In this document: positions 33,537 through 39,794 of the stretch, one piece after another
Numbering within the stretch: the stretch's first letter is position 1
Layout: each line of letters opens with the position of its first letter
Assembly: GCA_040902535.1 (NCBI GenBank)
Contig: JBBDXD010000008.1
Location: forward strand, 1 to 39,794
DNA length: 39,794 bases
Origin: Dehalococcoidia bacterium
Lineage (GTDB): Bacteria > Chloroflexota > Dehalococcoidia > DSTF01 > JACRBR01
Reading direction: 5' to 3'
Position numbers and translations under genes: made by a program
Notes under the pieces: model-generated
What the model saw: the letters and a program-made list of their open reading frames with translations, nothing else
Database searches by the model: none
Told to the model about the DNA's origin: nothing

Positions 33537-33916
33537 GCCGCCGCTCCGACGCCTGCGCGGCCCTCGATCACCACCTCGCCGATTTCGTTGGCACATTGCA
33601 CCGCGTGCTCGATCGCATCGCCGGTTTGCTTCGCGTCCGAAGCCGATGCGGTGACGGTGGCGCCCGGGCGCGTCGGCGCTTTGAAGCGGACCTTGAGTTT
33701 GCCTTCGCGCAGCCAGCGGTCACCGTACGCCGCGTGCATCATCTCGGCGATCAGCGCCAGCACGAGCATGCCGTGTGCGATTGTGCCGCCGAACGCCGTG
33801 CTGGCGGCGAACGCCGGGTCGACGTGGAGCGGATTGTGGTCGCCGGACGCGTCGGCATAGGCGTGTAGCTGCTGTTGCGTGATCGTGCGCGTCACCGGCT
33901 GCACGTCGATGCTCAT
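33533..33916 (-). CDS. MaoC-type (R)-specific enoyl-CoA hydratase
   Basis: 127 residues, ATG 33916, overlapping the upstream gene's stop (ATGA). The hydratase motif YADASGDHNPLHVDPAFAAS with Asp26 (in ASGDHNPLH) and His31 region, then FGGTIAHGM, is clear. Hotdog fold, cytoplasmic. It likely works as a complex with the N-terminal-type partner encoded just upstream, hydrating an enoyl-CoA. Confidence 0.9.
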   Translation of the reverse strand: MSIDVQPVTRTITQQQLHAYADASGDHNPLHVDPAFAASTAFGGTIAHGMLVLALIAEMMHAAYGDRWLREGKLKVRFKAPTRPGATVTASASDAKQTGDAIEHAVQCANEIGEVVIEGRAGVGAAA

Positions 33917-34317
33917 GATGCGGCTGCCGGCGCCATGATCGTCGAGCGCGCGCGGACGCCGGCGCCGGCAGCCGACACGATCTCGAACTCCAGCACGCTG
34001 ATCACCATCCCCTGGCGCTCCGACCGCTGCGCGATGCGTCCGGTGAGCGTCAGCGCATCGCCGACGCGCAGCATCGTGAGATGTTCGACCTCCTGGCCTG
34101 TGTGCAGCGAGCCCTCCGGTAGCGCGATGCGCTCCTGCAGCGCCGCAAGCCCGAGCGCGACCGCGGCGAGCGGCGGCACCGCATCACCGTACGACGTCGT
34201 GTCGCCGGTGGCGCGCAGGTACGCATCGACCTGCTCGCGGCCGAGCGCGAACGTCGTCGCAGCGAACTCATGGCCGCGCGGGAATGCGCTGATGCTCGTG
34301 CGGGCGGATGACGTCAT
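33913..34317 (-). CDS. MaoC N-terminal-type hydratase partner (FAS1-like dehydratase)
   Basis: 134 residues from ATG 34317, chosen as the nearest to the conserved region (ATG 34353 is possible). The sequence EFAATTFALGREQVDAYLRA, ATGDTTSY, GDAVPPLAAVALGLAALQER and SLHTGQEVEHLTMLRVGDAL fits the MaoC_dehydrat_N hotdog, which usually lacks the catalytic pair and forms a heterodimer with the active subunit downstream. First gene of the operon 34317-32251. Confidence 0.82.
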   Translation of the reverse strand: MTSSARTSISAFPRGHEFAATTFALGREQVDAYLRATGDTTSYGDAVPPLAAVALGLAALQERIALPEGSLHTGQEVEHLTMLRVGDALTLTGRIAQRSERQGMVISVLEFEIVSAAGAGVRARSTIMAPAAAS

Positions 34318-34397
34318 TGCTTTGAGGCTACGGGGCGGGATCGCCGGAGTCAATTCAGTGCGCGGTGAACCTCAGTTCGCAGATCCGTTCGCAACGT

Positions 34398-34425
34398 GTA
34401 GGGGCGCACAGCTGTGCGCCCCTAC
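34398..34425. repeat. 28-bp perfect palindrome, copy 1
   Basis: GTAGGGGCGCACAG (34398-34411) is followed at once by its exact reverse complement (34412-34425). A second copy is at 34741-34768, and a half-copy begins near 34919. This looks like a dispersed REP-type element. Confidence 0.85.
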
Positions 34426-34561
34426 GGCGCAGGTAGCCGAGACGTTGCGTCCGCCATGCCGTTGAAGGGCGGACGGCTCCCGTTAGTGCGTCATGCAGAG
34501 CGAACGCGAAGCATCTCCCGACTGTCAGAGTTTGTGCGCAGCGGGCGGTCGATCGCTGCGG

Positions 34562-34650
34562 CGGGATCCTTCGGCTGCGCTGCGCTTGCTCAGGATGACG
34601 GGATGCGGTGTTTGCTCAGGATGACGGGATGCGGTGCTCGCTCAGCATGA
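34562..34650. repeat. GGATCCTTCG...GCTCAGGATGAC repeat cluster, copy 1
   Basis: GGGATCCTTCGG is followed by CTTGCTCAGGATGACGGGAT, then two shorter copies of TTGCTCAGGATGACGGG / CGCTCAGCATGACG. The same family occurs three more times at 36961-37170. No coding potential; common interspersed text in this gap. Confidence 0.7.
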
Positions 34651-34672
34651 CGACGCGCGCTGCGCTTCGCAA

Positions 34673-34698
34673 GCAGCTAAAGCTACGTCCCTACGATC
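34673..34698. repeat. GCAGCTAAAGCTACGTCCCT repeat, copy 1
   Basis: Near-identical copies lie at 34843-34868 and 39774-39794 (the window's right end). Copy 2 begins with GGACG and ends with CGTCC, so it can form a short hairpin. Confidence 0.75.
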
Positions 34699-34740
34699 CG
34701 CGTGTCGATGCTTAGCGACTGAGAGACTGAAAGCTGACGT

Positions 34741-34768
34741 GTAGGGGCGCATAGCTGTGCGCCCCTAC
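34741..34768. repeat. 28-bp palindrome, copy 2
   Basis: GTAGGGGCGCATAG followed by CTGTGCGCCCCTAC; the same palindrome as 34398 with one mismatched pair. Confidence 0.8.
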
Positions 34769-34842
34769 GACGCCGCTGAACGCCATCGAAGGATCGAAGA
34801 ATTGACGAACGGAACGAGCTGGCGCACTGCTGCGATTCGGAC

Positions 34843-34868
34843 GCAGCTAAAGTTACGTCCCTACGATC
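34843..34868. repeat. GCAGCTAAAGTTACGTCCCT repeat, copy 2
   Basis: One mismatch against the copy at 34673 over the core; the flanking text TACGATC-AGCGTTTCGATGCT also matches. This indicates a longer ~45-bp shared element. Confidence 0.75.
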
Positions 34869-34879
34869 AGCGTTTCGAT

Positions 34880-34918
34880 GCTGAAAGACTGAAAACTGAG
34901 AACTGAGAACTGAAAACT
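34880..34918. repeat. 7-bp-period array (ACTGAAA/ACTGAGA)
   Basis: ACTGAAA, ACTGAGA, ACTGAGA, ACTGAAA, ACT run in register from 34888 to 34918, with an imperfect unit before. Its reverse complement (AGTTTTC type) is related to the array at 37921-37959. Confidence 0.75.
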
Positions 34919-34923
34919 CGCCC

Positions 34924-35271
34924 CTACACACACGGCTCGGTCATGTAGGTCTCGCCCCAGTTCTCGAGCGCGGCGAGTGCCGTGCCGAGTTGCGCGCCCT
35001 TCGGAGTCAGTTCGTACTCCACCCACGGCGGCATCACGGCGACGATGTTGCGGCTGACGATGTCGAGCGATTCGAGGCTTTTGAGGCGATCGCGCAGCGT
35101 GCGCGAGTTGCAGCCGCCGATGTTGTGCGCCAGTTCGTTGAAGCGCCGCTTGCCGCTCATCAACTCGTGGATGATGTGCGGCACCCACTTCTGGCCCAGC
35201 AACGCCAGGGTCGCGCGGATCGGGCAGTAGAGGTCGTTCTCGTCCAGGACCAGCTTGCGTTCAAGCACCAT
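34924..35271 (-). CDS. HxlR-family helix-turn-helix regulator
   Basis: 115 residues. The Cys-Pro N-terminal motif (DLYCPIRATLALLGQKWVPH) and winged helix (SGKRRFNELAHNIGGCNSRT, LRDRLKSLESLDIVSRNIVA, YELTPKGAQLGTAL) are those of HxlR/DUF24 regulators. The first Cys can sense aldehydes or disulfide stress in related proteins (for example HypR, YodB, QorR). It binds DNA as a dimer. ATG 35271. Its neighbours are the repeat-filled gap and the convergent-direction gltD-like gene upstream on the same strand, so the target may be its own promoter or that gene. Confidence 0.9.
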   Translation of the reverse strand: MVLERKLVLDENDLYCPIRATLALLGQKWVPHIIHELMSGKRRFNELAHNIGGCNSRTLRDRLKSLESLDIVSRNIVAVMPPWVEYELTPKGAQLGTALAALENWGETYMTEPCV

Positions 35272-35379
35272 GCTGAATCTGTTCTACCCCACCCTGCGTG
35301 CTGCTGTAAAGCCGCGTACGCGATTCACCCTCTCAGTATGACACGTCGGGCTTGGTGGTTCGGCACGCGTGTGCGTTAC

Positions 35380-36834
35380 TCAGGAGGCGGCGGCCGCCGG
35401 CACTTCCCGCGCGAGGTACTCGAGCATCGCCGTGGCGGCGACGCGGGCGTCCCGGACCGCCGTGACGACGAGGTCGGCGCCGTTGATATTGTCGCCGCCG
35501 GCGAAGACGCCGGGCTTGTCGGTGGCGCCCGTGGCGCGATCGACCTCGACGATGCCCCACTCGTCGTACGACACGCCCGTCGCTGAGGCGGCGACGTCGG
35601 CGTCGGCGTTGTAGCCGATCGCCAGCACGACGGTGTCCGCTTCGAGCGAAAACTCGGAGCCGGCGACGGGCTGCGGGCGACGGCGGCCGCTCTCGTCGGG
35701 CGGGCCAAGCTCCATGCGCGTGAGTTCGACGGCGCGCACGCGGCCGGCGGCCGTGCCGAGGAAGCGGAGCGGCGCCGCCAGGAACTCGAAGCGCACGCCC
35801 TCTTCGCGGGCGTGTTGACGCTCTTCTTCGCGGCCGACCATCTCCTTCTCGGTCCGGCGATAGACGAGTGTCACCTTGCGCGCGCCGAGACGCACCGCCG
35901 TCCGCGCGCAGTCCATCGAGGTGTCGCCGCCGCCGATGATCACGATCCGCCGCCCAACGTGCATCGCTTCGCGCATGTGCTCGGGCAGTTCGTCCTTTGT
36001 GAGATTGGCGCGCGAGAGGAACTCCGTCGCCTGCATGACGCCCGTCAGGTCGCCGCCCTCGACGTCGAGCGGGTTGCCGACGGACGCGCCGTGTGCGAGG
36101 AAGACGGCGTCGTAGCCATCGGCGAGCAGATCGTCGACGCTGCGGTTGCCATCGTCGCCGATGTACGTGTTCTGCACAAACGTGATCGGCAGCCGCTGCA
36201 GCGCTTCGACCTTCTCATCGACGATGTGCTTTTCGAGTTTGAAGTCGGGGATGCCGTAGCGCAGGACGCCGCCGGGCTTCGGCCAGGCGTCGAAGATGGT
36301 GATGGCGTGTCCTGCGTTGCCGAGTTCCTCGGCGACGGCGAGGCCCGCCGGGCCGGCACCGACGATGGCGACGCGCTGGCCGCTGAGCGCGACGGGCGCG
36401 GGCGCCTTCGGGGCGTGCTCGCGCTGCCAGTCGGCGACCAACGCCTCCAGGCGGCCGATCGCGACGGGCTTGGCGTGCTTGCCGACGACGCAATGGCCCT
36501 CGCAGAGGCGCTCCTGCGGGCAGAGGCGGCCGCACATCTCGGGCAGGTTGTTGGTCTCGTGGAAGACGTCGGAGGCGGCGTCGGGGTCGCCGTTTTCGAG
36601 CAGCCAGAGGGCGCCGGGGATGTCGTTGCCGACGGGGCAGGCGACCTGGCACGGCGCCGCGGGGCACTGGATGCACCGCTCCGCTTCGACCTTCGCGGTC
36701 TCGATATCGAGCGGGAGGTAGACCTCGCTCCAGTTGAGGACGCGGACGTTGGGATCCTGCTTGGGGATCCGTTGTGCGGGGATCTGCAGGCGGGCCTTGC
36801 GGTCGACGGGCGGGCGTTCGCGCGATTGCGCCAT
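35380..36834 (-). CDS. gltD: GltD-like FAD/NAD(P)H oxidoreductase with [4Fe-4S] clusters
   Basis: 484 residues. The N-terminal ferredoxin-like domain has CIQCPAAPCQVACPVGNDIP and CGRLCPQERLCEGHC. The FAD-binding GAGPAGLAVAEEL and NADPH-binding GGGDTSMDCARTAVRLGARK Rossmann motifs follow, ending with VFAGGDNINGADLVVTAVRD. This is the architecture of glutamate synthase small subunit and of the dihydropyrimidine dehydrogenase electron-input subunit PreT. No gltB or preA is adjacent, so the partner is unknown. It would pass NADPH electrons through FAD and Fe-S to a partner enzyme in the cytoplasm. A perfect parS site lies 56 bp upstream of ATG 36834. Confidence 0.88.
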   Translation of the reverse strand: MAQSRERPPVDRKARLQIPAQRIPKQDPNVRVLNWSEVYLPLDIETAKVEAERCIQCPAAPCQVACPVGNDIPGALWLLENGDPDAASDVFHETNNLPEMCGRLCPQERLCEGHCVVGKHAKPVAIGRLEALVADWQREHAPKAPAPVALSGQRVAIVGAGPAGLAVAEELGNAGHAITIFDAWPKPGGVLRYGIPDFKLEKHIVDEKVEALQRLPITFVQNTYIGDDGNRSVDDLLADGYDAVFLAHGASVGNPLDVEGGDLTGVMQATEFLSRANLTKDELPEHMREAMHVGRRIVIIGGGDTSMDCARTAVRLGARKVTLVYRRTEKEMVGREEERQHAREEGVRFEFLAAPLRFLGTAAGRVRAVELTRMELGPPDESGRRRPQPVAGSEFSLEADTVVLAIGYNADADVAASATGVSYDEWGIVEVDRATGATDKPGVFAGGDNINGADLVVTAVRDARVAATAMLEYLAREVPAAAAS

Positions 36835-36889
36835 TCAGTCACATCCTTGCGTGATTGTCGTCACCATCGCCGATGCAGCTTAGCAGGAA

Positions 36890-36905
36890 TGTTTCACGTG
36901 AAACA
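36890..36905. promoter_or_regulatory. parS: parS site (ParB-binding palindrome)
   Basis: TGTTTCACGTGAAACA is an exact match to the 16-bp bacterial parS consensus. The palindrome extends to AATGTTTCACGTGAAACATT (36888-36907). ParB binds and spreads from such sites to build the partition complex with ParA. Chromosomal parS sites cluster near the origin in most bacteria. Neither parA/parB nor dnaA is in the window. It lies in the gap upstream of the gltD-like gene. Confidence 0.95.
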
Positions 36906-36960
36906 TTTGTTCGGGCGGGCGGGGCTTGGCCGTAGGCGTTGTGGTTAGGTGGAGATGACG

Positions 36961-37170
36961 GTATGCGGGGCGCCCGTTGCGAGGTGACGCGGGTCGCCGC
37001 GACGGGATCCTTCGCCGCGCTGACGCTTGCTCAGGATGACGGTATGCGAAGCGCCGGCTGCGGGGTGACGCGGGTCGCCGCGACGGGATCCTTCGCATTC
37101 GCTCAGGATGGCGGTATGCGGAGCGCCGGCTGCGGGATGGCGCGGGTCGCCGGGACAGGATCCTTCCGGT
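36961..37170. repeat. Tandem ~72-81-bp repeats with GGATCCTTCG and GCTCAGGATGACGG cores
   Basis: Units begin with GTATGCGG/GTATGCGAA at 36961, 37042 and 37114 (spacing 81 and 72 bp). They share GTGACGCGGGTCGCCGCGAC and GGGATCCTTCG. The same core is seen at 34562-34650. The units show no coding constraint. They fill most of the gap 36906-37306. Confidence 0.8.
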
Positions 37171-37306
37171 AGCTTGATCGTGGGATGGGCGGCGATAAGC
37201 TAGCGCTGTCGCCGAAGCAGGCGCACGATCCACGATCAAGGAGCCAGTCCCTGCACTGCCTGCGATACGCCGCTCGAATGCTCTTCTTCGGTCGGAGCGA
37301 GCGCTG

Positions 37307-37837
37307 ATGACGACGGACTTCGGCCTTGCGCGCGGCATCGACGCGCAGACGTTCGGACAGCCTGGCCAGCGCACGTTCCGGCTGCGGATCGTCGGCGAGG
37401 ACGCGCAGACGGCGTCACTCTGGCTCGAGAAGGAGCAGATCCAGGCGCTGAGCCTCGCGCTCAAGCAGATGCTCGCCCAGCTCGAGTACGACAAAGAGCC
37501 GCCGGCGGCCGACGCGGGCGACTTTCCGATCGTCGCGGACCATGACTTTCGCGTTGGCCGGATGGGCATGGGCTTCAACGCGGGGGACCGCACGGTGATC
37601 CTGTTCACGTATGAAGTGGGCGTCGAGGACGACGAGACGCCGACGTTGCGAGCGCGCTTGTCGCAGGAAGCGTGCGCATCGTTAGGGGCGCTGCTCGACG
37701 ACATCATCGCCGGCGGGCGTCCGCTGTGCCCGTTGTGCGGCGTGCCGATGGAGGCCGACGGTCATGGCTGCGTGCGCGCGAACGGGCATTCGAAGCAGCC
37801 GATCCCGGATGAGGAATCGGATGAGGATGCTGGTTGA
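37307..37837 (+). CDS. DUF3090-family protein
   Basis: 176 residues from ATG 37307 (GGAGCGAG upstream; TGATG overlap with a short upstream frame). Conserved features are GQPGQRTFRLRI, SLWLEKEQIQALSLAL, FRVGRMGMGFNAGDRTVILF and the C-terminal zinc-like motif CPLCGVPMEADGHGCVRANG. DUF3090 proteins occur in Actinobacteria and Chloroflexota, often next to a histidine-phosphatase family gene and a ubiquitin-like SCO1664-type kinase; neither is seen here. Function unknown. Confidence 0.88.
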   Translation: MTTDFGLARGIDAQTFGQPGQRTFRLRIVGEDAQTASLWLEKEQIQALSLALKQMLAQLEYDKEPPAADAGDFPIVADHDFRVGRMGMGFNAGDRTVILFTYEVGVEDDETPTLRARLSQEACASLGALLDDIIAGGRPLCPLCGVPMEADGHGCVRANGHSKQPIPDEESDEDAG

Positions 37838-37838
37838 C

Positions 37839-37919
37839 TGGTCACTGGTCACTGGTCACTGGTCACTGGTCACTGGTCGCTGGTCACTGGTCACTGGTCG
37901 CTGGTCACTGGTCACTGGT
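37839..37919. repeat. Heptamer tandem array TGGTCAC/TGGTCGC, 11 full units
   Basis: Eleven perfect 7-bp units run from 37839 to 37915: five TGGTCAC, one TGGTCGC, two TGGTCAC, one TGGTCGC, two TGGTCAC, then a partial unit. It starts within a few bases of the DUF3090 stop at 37837. Such arrays vary in copy number by slippage and would be visible between strains. Confidence 0.95.
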
Positions 37920-37920
37920 G

Positions 37921-37959
37921 AGTTCTAAGTTTTAAGTTTTCAGTCTTAAGTTCTGAGTC
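37921..37959. repeat. Heptamer tandem array AGTTCTA/AGTTTTA type
   Basis: AGTTCTA, AGTTTTA, AGTTTTC, AGTCTTA, AGTTCTG and AGTC follow in register directly after the TGGTCAC array. The unit is related to the reverse complement of the ACTGAAA array at 34880. Confidence 0.85.
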
Positions 37960-37988
37960 GACGGCGCCTCTACGCGTTCGTTCAACTT

Positions 37989-38002
37989 ACCGACGCGTCG
38001 GT
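37989..38002. promoter_or_regulatory. 14-bp palindrome ACCGACGCGTCGGT
   Basis: Perfect palindrome in the 420-bp gap before the Thr-rich protein gene. A partial match, ACCGACGGTCCGGT, follows at about 38116-38129. It could be a TetR-type operator. The rest of 37960-38259 has no gene or recognisable signal. Confidence 0.35.
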
Positions 38003-38259
38003 GACTTCTTCTTCGTGCTGCTTCGGCATGCATTTGTGGCTGTTGTGCGTCGTGTGCTTGGGAGTGTGCGGCGCAAGCTCGCCGCGTGAACTACGGGCGA
38101 TCGCGGCCGGGGCACTTACCGACGGTCCGGTTCATTCTTGTTCCATCGAGCAATAAAACACGACCTCGTGCGTTACCCCGCCGCGCCAGCGGTCGTTAGA
38201 CGGGTCGAGGCGCGCAGGGGCGCCGATAGTTGGGGATGCCTGGAACGGGAGTGTATTGC

Positions 38260-38778
38260 ATGCAATGGGGTTCGTTCGGACAGAAGACGATCGCGATCGT
38301 GGCGGGGGTGACGCTCGTGTCGCTCGCGGCGGTCGGTGCGTTTGCGTCGCAGGAACTGGCGACGGTGCAGGAAGAGACGCCGACGGTCGAGGGGACTGAG
38401 ACGGCGACGGCTACGGCGACGGAGACGTCGGAAGCGACCGCAACGCCGACGGAAACGCCGGAAGCGACGGAGACCGCGGAACCGACATCGACGGCGACAG
38501 GGACGCCGGAGTCGACCGCGACGGCAACGGGGACGCCGGACGACGGTGACGACGGTGACGGCGAGGGCGAGGGACAGCGCGAGATCGGCGGCATTCCGGA
38601 GGACCACCCGGTGTTCGTGCCGGACGAGGACGGCGAGTGCGAGAAGCACGAGACGCGCGTGAAGACGACGCCGAGCGGCCGCCAGGTGCGCGTGCCGTGC
38701 CACGCGGCCGGCGGTGATGACGACGGTGATGCGCGTCCTGGGCGCGGCCACAAGAAGGGCGCCGCCGGCGACGAGTAG
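38260..38778 (+). CDS. Thr/Ala/Glu-rich secreted or anchored protein
   Basis: 172 residues; ATG 38260 has GGGAG at eight-base spacing. After a short basic start comes a signal anchor (TIAIVAGVTLVSLAAVGAFA) and then a ~65-residue Thr/Glu/Ala-rich low-complexity stalk (TATATATETSEATATPTETP), an acidic Asp/Gly run and two short Cys-containing segments (DGECEKHE, VRVPCHAAG). It ends in a basic GHKKG stretch. The stalk resembles mucin-like or O-glycosylated linkers in Chloroflexota surface proteins. No enzymatic domain is present. Confidence 0.7.
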   Translation: MQWGSFGQKTIAIVAGVTLVSLAAVGAFASQELATVQEETPTVEGTETATATATETSEATATPTETPEATETAEPTSTATGTPESTATATGTPDDGDDGDGEGEGQREIGGIPEDHPVFVPDEDGECEKHETRVKTTPSGRQVRVPCHAAGGDDDGDARPGRGHKKGAAGDE

Positions 38779-38825
38779 AGGAAGCGAACAGATAGGCCTC
38801 AGACGCAAGCCTGCCAGAGGCGACG

Positions 38826-38851
38826 AAGGCCCCGGAGTGATCCGGGGCCTT
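38826..38851 (+). terminator. Hairpin terminator after the Thr-rich gene
   Basis: AAGGCCCCGG (38826-38835) and CCGGGGCCTT (38842-38851) are perfect 10-bp arms with a 6-nt loop; flanking CGACGA/CTCGTCG lengthens the stem. The U-run is short (CTTCTCG), so it may be inefficient or Rho-assisted. Confidence 0.75.
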
Positions 38852-39117
38852 CTCGTCGTGTCGCGCGTTGGTGCGCGTCACGCGAGATGGTGGCGTTGCT
38901 CGGGGTGGGTGTTTGTCCGCAGATGGAGCAGATGGGACGGATGGGGGTGGCGACGGGCTACGGTTAGTCAGAGGTTGGCTGTCGCGCCGTAGATCTGCGT
39001 TCAGCATGAGTTGCTAAGAGCACGGCCCTTTCGGTCGTTCGATTGAGCGGTGTTCAACCCAAGAACCTCCACCCGACGAGACAGAATCTCTCCACCCGGC
39101 GCGAGCGATGCCGGGCG

Positions 39118-39666
39118 ATGGCGTACGCGGCGTCGCATCCGGAGCGCGTCGGGCGGCTGGTGCTGGCGAGCACGCTGGCGCGCCTTTCGCAGGAACACGC
39201 GGACGCGATGGAAGCGGCGATGGCGTTGCGGAGCGGCGAGCCGTCGGACGACGACGCACGCGCGGCGCTCGAAGCGGAGCAGTCGGGCGAGGTGCGTGAC
39301 GACGAGGCGCTGAGTGCGCTCGTGATGCGGGAGTTTCCGTTCTATTTCGCGCGGTACGGCGCGTCGGAGGCGGCGTAGGTCGGCGTGCTGTCGACGGAGC
39401 AGGTGAACGGTGATGCGCTGAGGCTGTTCAACAGCGAGATCATGGGGACGTTCGACCTGCGGGCGGACCTGGCGCGCATTCGGGCGGAGACGCTGGTGAT
39501 CACGGGCGATGCGGACTTCATCACGGGGCCGGTGTGCGCTTCGGAGATCGCGCCGGGGATCGCGGGTGCGCGGATGGTGGTGATGGCGGATGCGGGGCAT
39601 TTCATCTTTGTCGAGGCGGCGGAGGTGTTTCGTCGGGAGGTGGCGGGGTTTTTGGCGGGGGGATGA
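39118..39666 (+). pseudogene. Alpha/beta hydrolase remnant, 5'-truncated with an internal stop
   Basis: From ATG 39118 the frame reads MAYAASHPERVGRLVLASTL, which is the segment directly after the nucleophile elbow of alpha/beta hydrolases; the elbow itself and all upstream sequence are missing. The frame is then cut by a TAG at 39376-39378. Past it, the same frame continues with VITGDADFITG (catalytic Asp) and DAGHFIFVEAAEVFR (catalytic His), to TGA at 39666. One stop mutation plus the N-terminal loss make it a pseudogene. It cannot be catalytically active as it stands. Confidence 0.85.
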
Positions 39667-39690
39667 TCGGCGGGGACCTCACCCCCGGCC

Positions 39691-39713
39691 CCCTCTCCGT
39701 CGAGCGGAGAGGG
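39691..39713. repeat. Hairpin CCCTCTCCG-TCGAG-CGGAGAGGG
   Basis: Perfect 9-bp arms with a 5-nt loop just after the hydrolase remnant. This type of CCCTCTCC/GGAGAGGG palindrome is widespread as a dispersed intergenic element in many genomes. Confidence 0.6.
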
Positions 39714-39773
39714 AGAGTTGGTTCCATGTGGGGCATCGTGCACGACGTTGCGCGCGGGCGGCCGCGCGCGGAC

Positions 39774-39794
39774 GCGGCTGAAGCTACGTCCCTA
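39774..39794. repeat. GCGGCTGAAGCTACGTCCCT repeat at the right edge
   Basis: Third copy of the element at 34673 and 34843, differing at two bases in the first ten. It ends at the window edge, consistent with an assembly breaking in a repeat. Confidence 0.7.

Noticed and set aside
35812-36948. A 378-residue plus-strand frame over the gltD-like gene and parS
   Set aside because: It is antisense to the GltD-like protein, which has full Fe-S, FAD and NADPH motifs.
37839-37959. CRISPR array
   Set aside because: The repeats are 7 bp and directly abutting with no spacers, so this is a simple tandem array. No Cas gene is nearby.

Overview
The window is GC-rich, densely coding bacterial DNA of about 39.8 kb. 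The gene content suggests a member of the Chloroflexota, perhaps near the Dehalococcoidia: a Tad/Flp secretion-pilus cluster with a VWA/FHA protein, a DUF3090 protein, an alpha/beta-hydrolase-cyclase fusion family, an ADP-forming acyl-CoA synthetase subunit and split MaoC hydratases. This lineage is an inference from gene families; no rRNA, tRNA or other marker gene is present. The 3' edge ends inside a dispersed repeat.

Layout. (1) 1-7400 is accessory and partly decayed: a serine recombinase with an internal deletion, three copies of a dispersed ~105-bp repeat, a small membrane protein, a cyclase fused to a degenerate hydrolase domain, an alpha/beta hydrolase, a large TPR regulator-like protein and an orphan, frameshifted antitoxin. 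(2) 7518-17082 is a mixed metabolic and regulatory stretch: VOC protein, DEAD-box helicase, frameshifted metallophosphoesterase, His-rich small protein, a second cyclase fusion, a D-aminoacylase-like amidohydrolase with no visible standard start codon, a WYL regulator, a GH172 (DUF2961) enzyme and an ABM monooxygenase. (3) 17222-27576 is the Tad cluster. On the minus strand lie VWA-FHA protein, ECF sigma factor, cpaB, cpaE, cpaF, tadB and tadC, closed by a perfect hairpin terminator. An AAA+ ATPase is divergent, behind a long, strongly structured leader. No pilin or prepilin peptidase is in the window. (4) 27746-31022 holds a CAP-domain secreted protein, an acyl-CoA synthetase alpha subunit and a zincin-like metallopeptidase. 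(5) 31186-32132 is an A+T-richer three-gene operon ending in a RelE/ParE-type toxin and preceded by a perfect inverted repeat; it is the best candidate here for an undescribed toxin-antitoxin-like system. (6) 32251-34317 is a tightly overlapping operon (two MaoC-type hydratases, thioesterase, sulfurtransferase). (7) 34398-39794 alternates genes (HxlR regulator, GltD-like oxidoreductase, DUF3090 protein, secreted Thr-rich protein, broken hydrolase) with repeat-filled gaps. It also carries a perfect 16-bp parS site, which implies that this part of the chromosome takes part in ParB-dependent segregation and may lie near the replication origin.

Recurring themes are sensory or binding domains that have lost their catalytic or ligand residues (both hydrolase domains fused to cyclases, and the FHA domain), several decaying genes, and intergenic arrays with a strict 7-bp period but different sequences.
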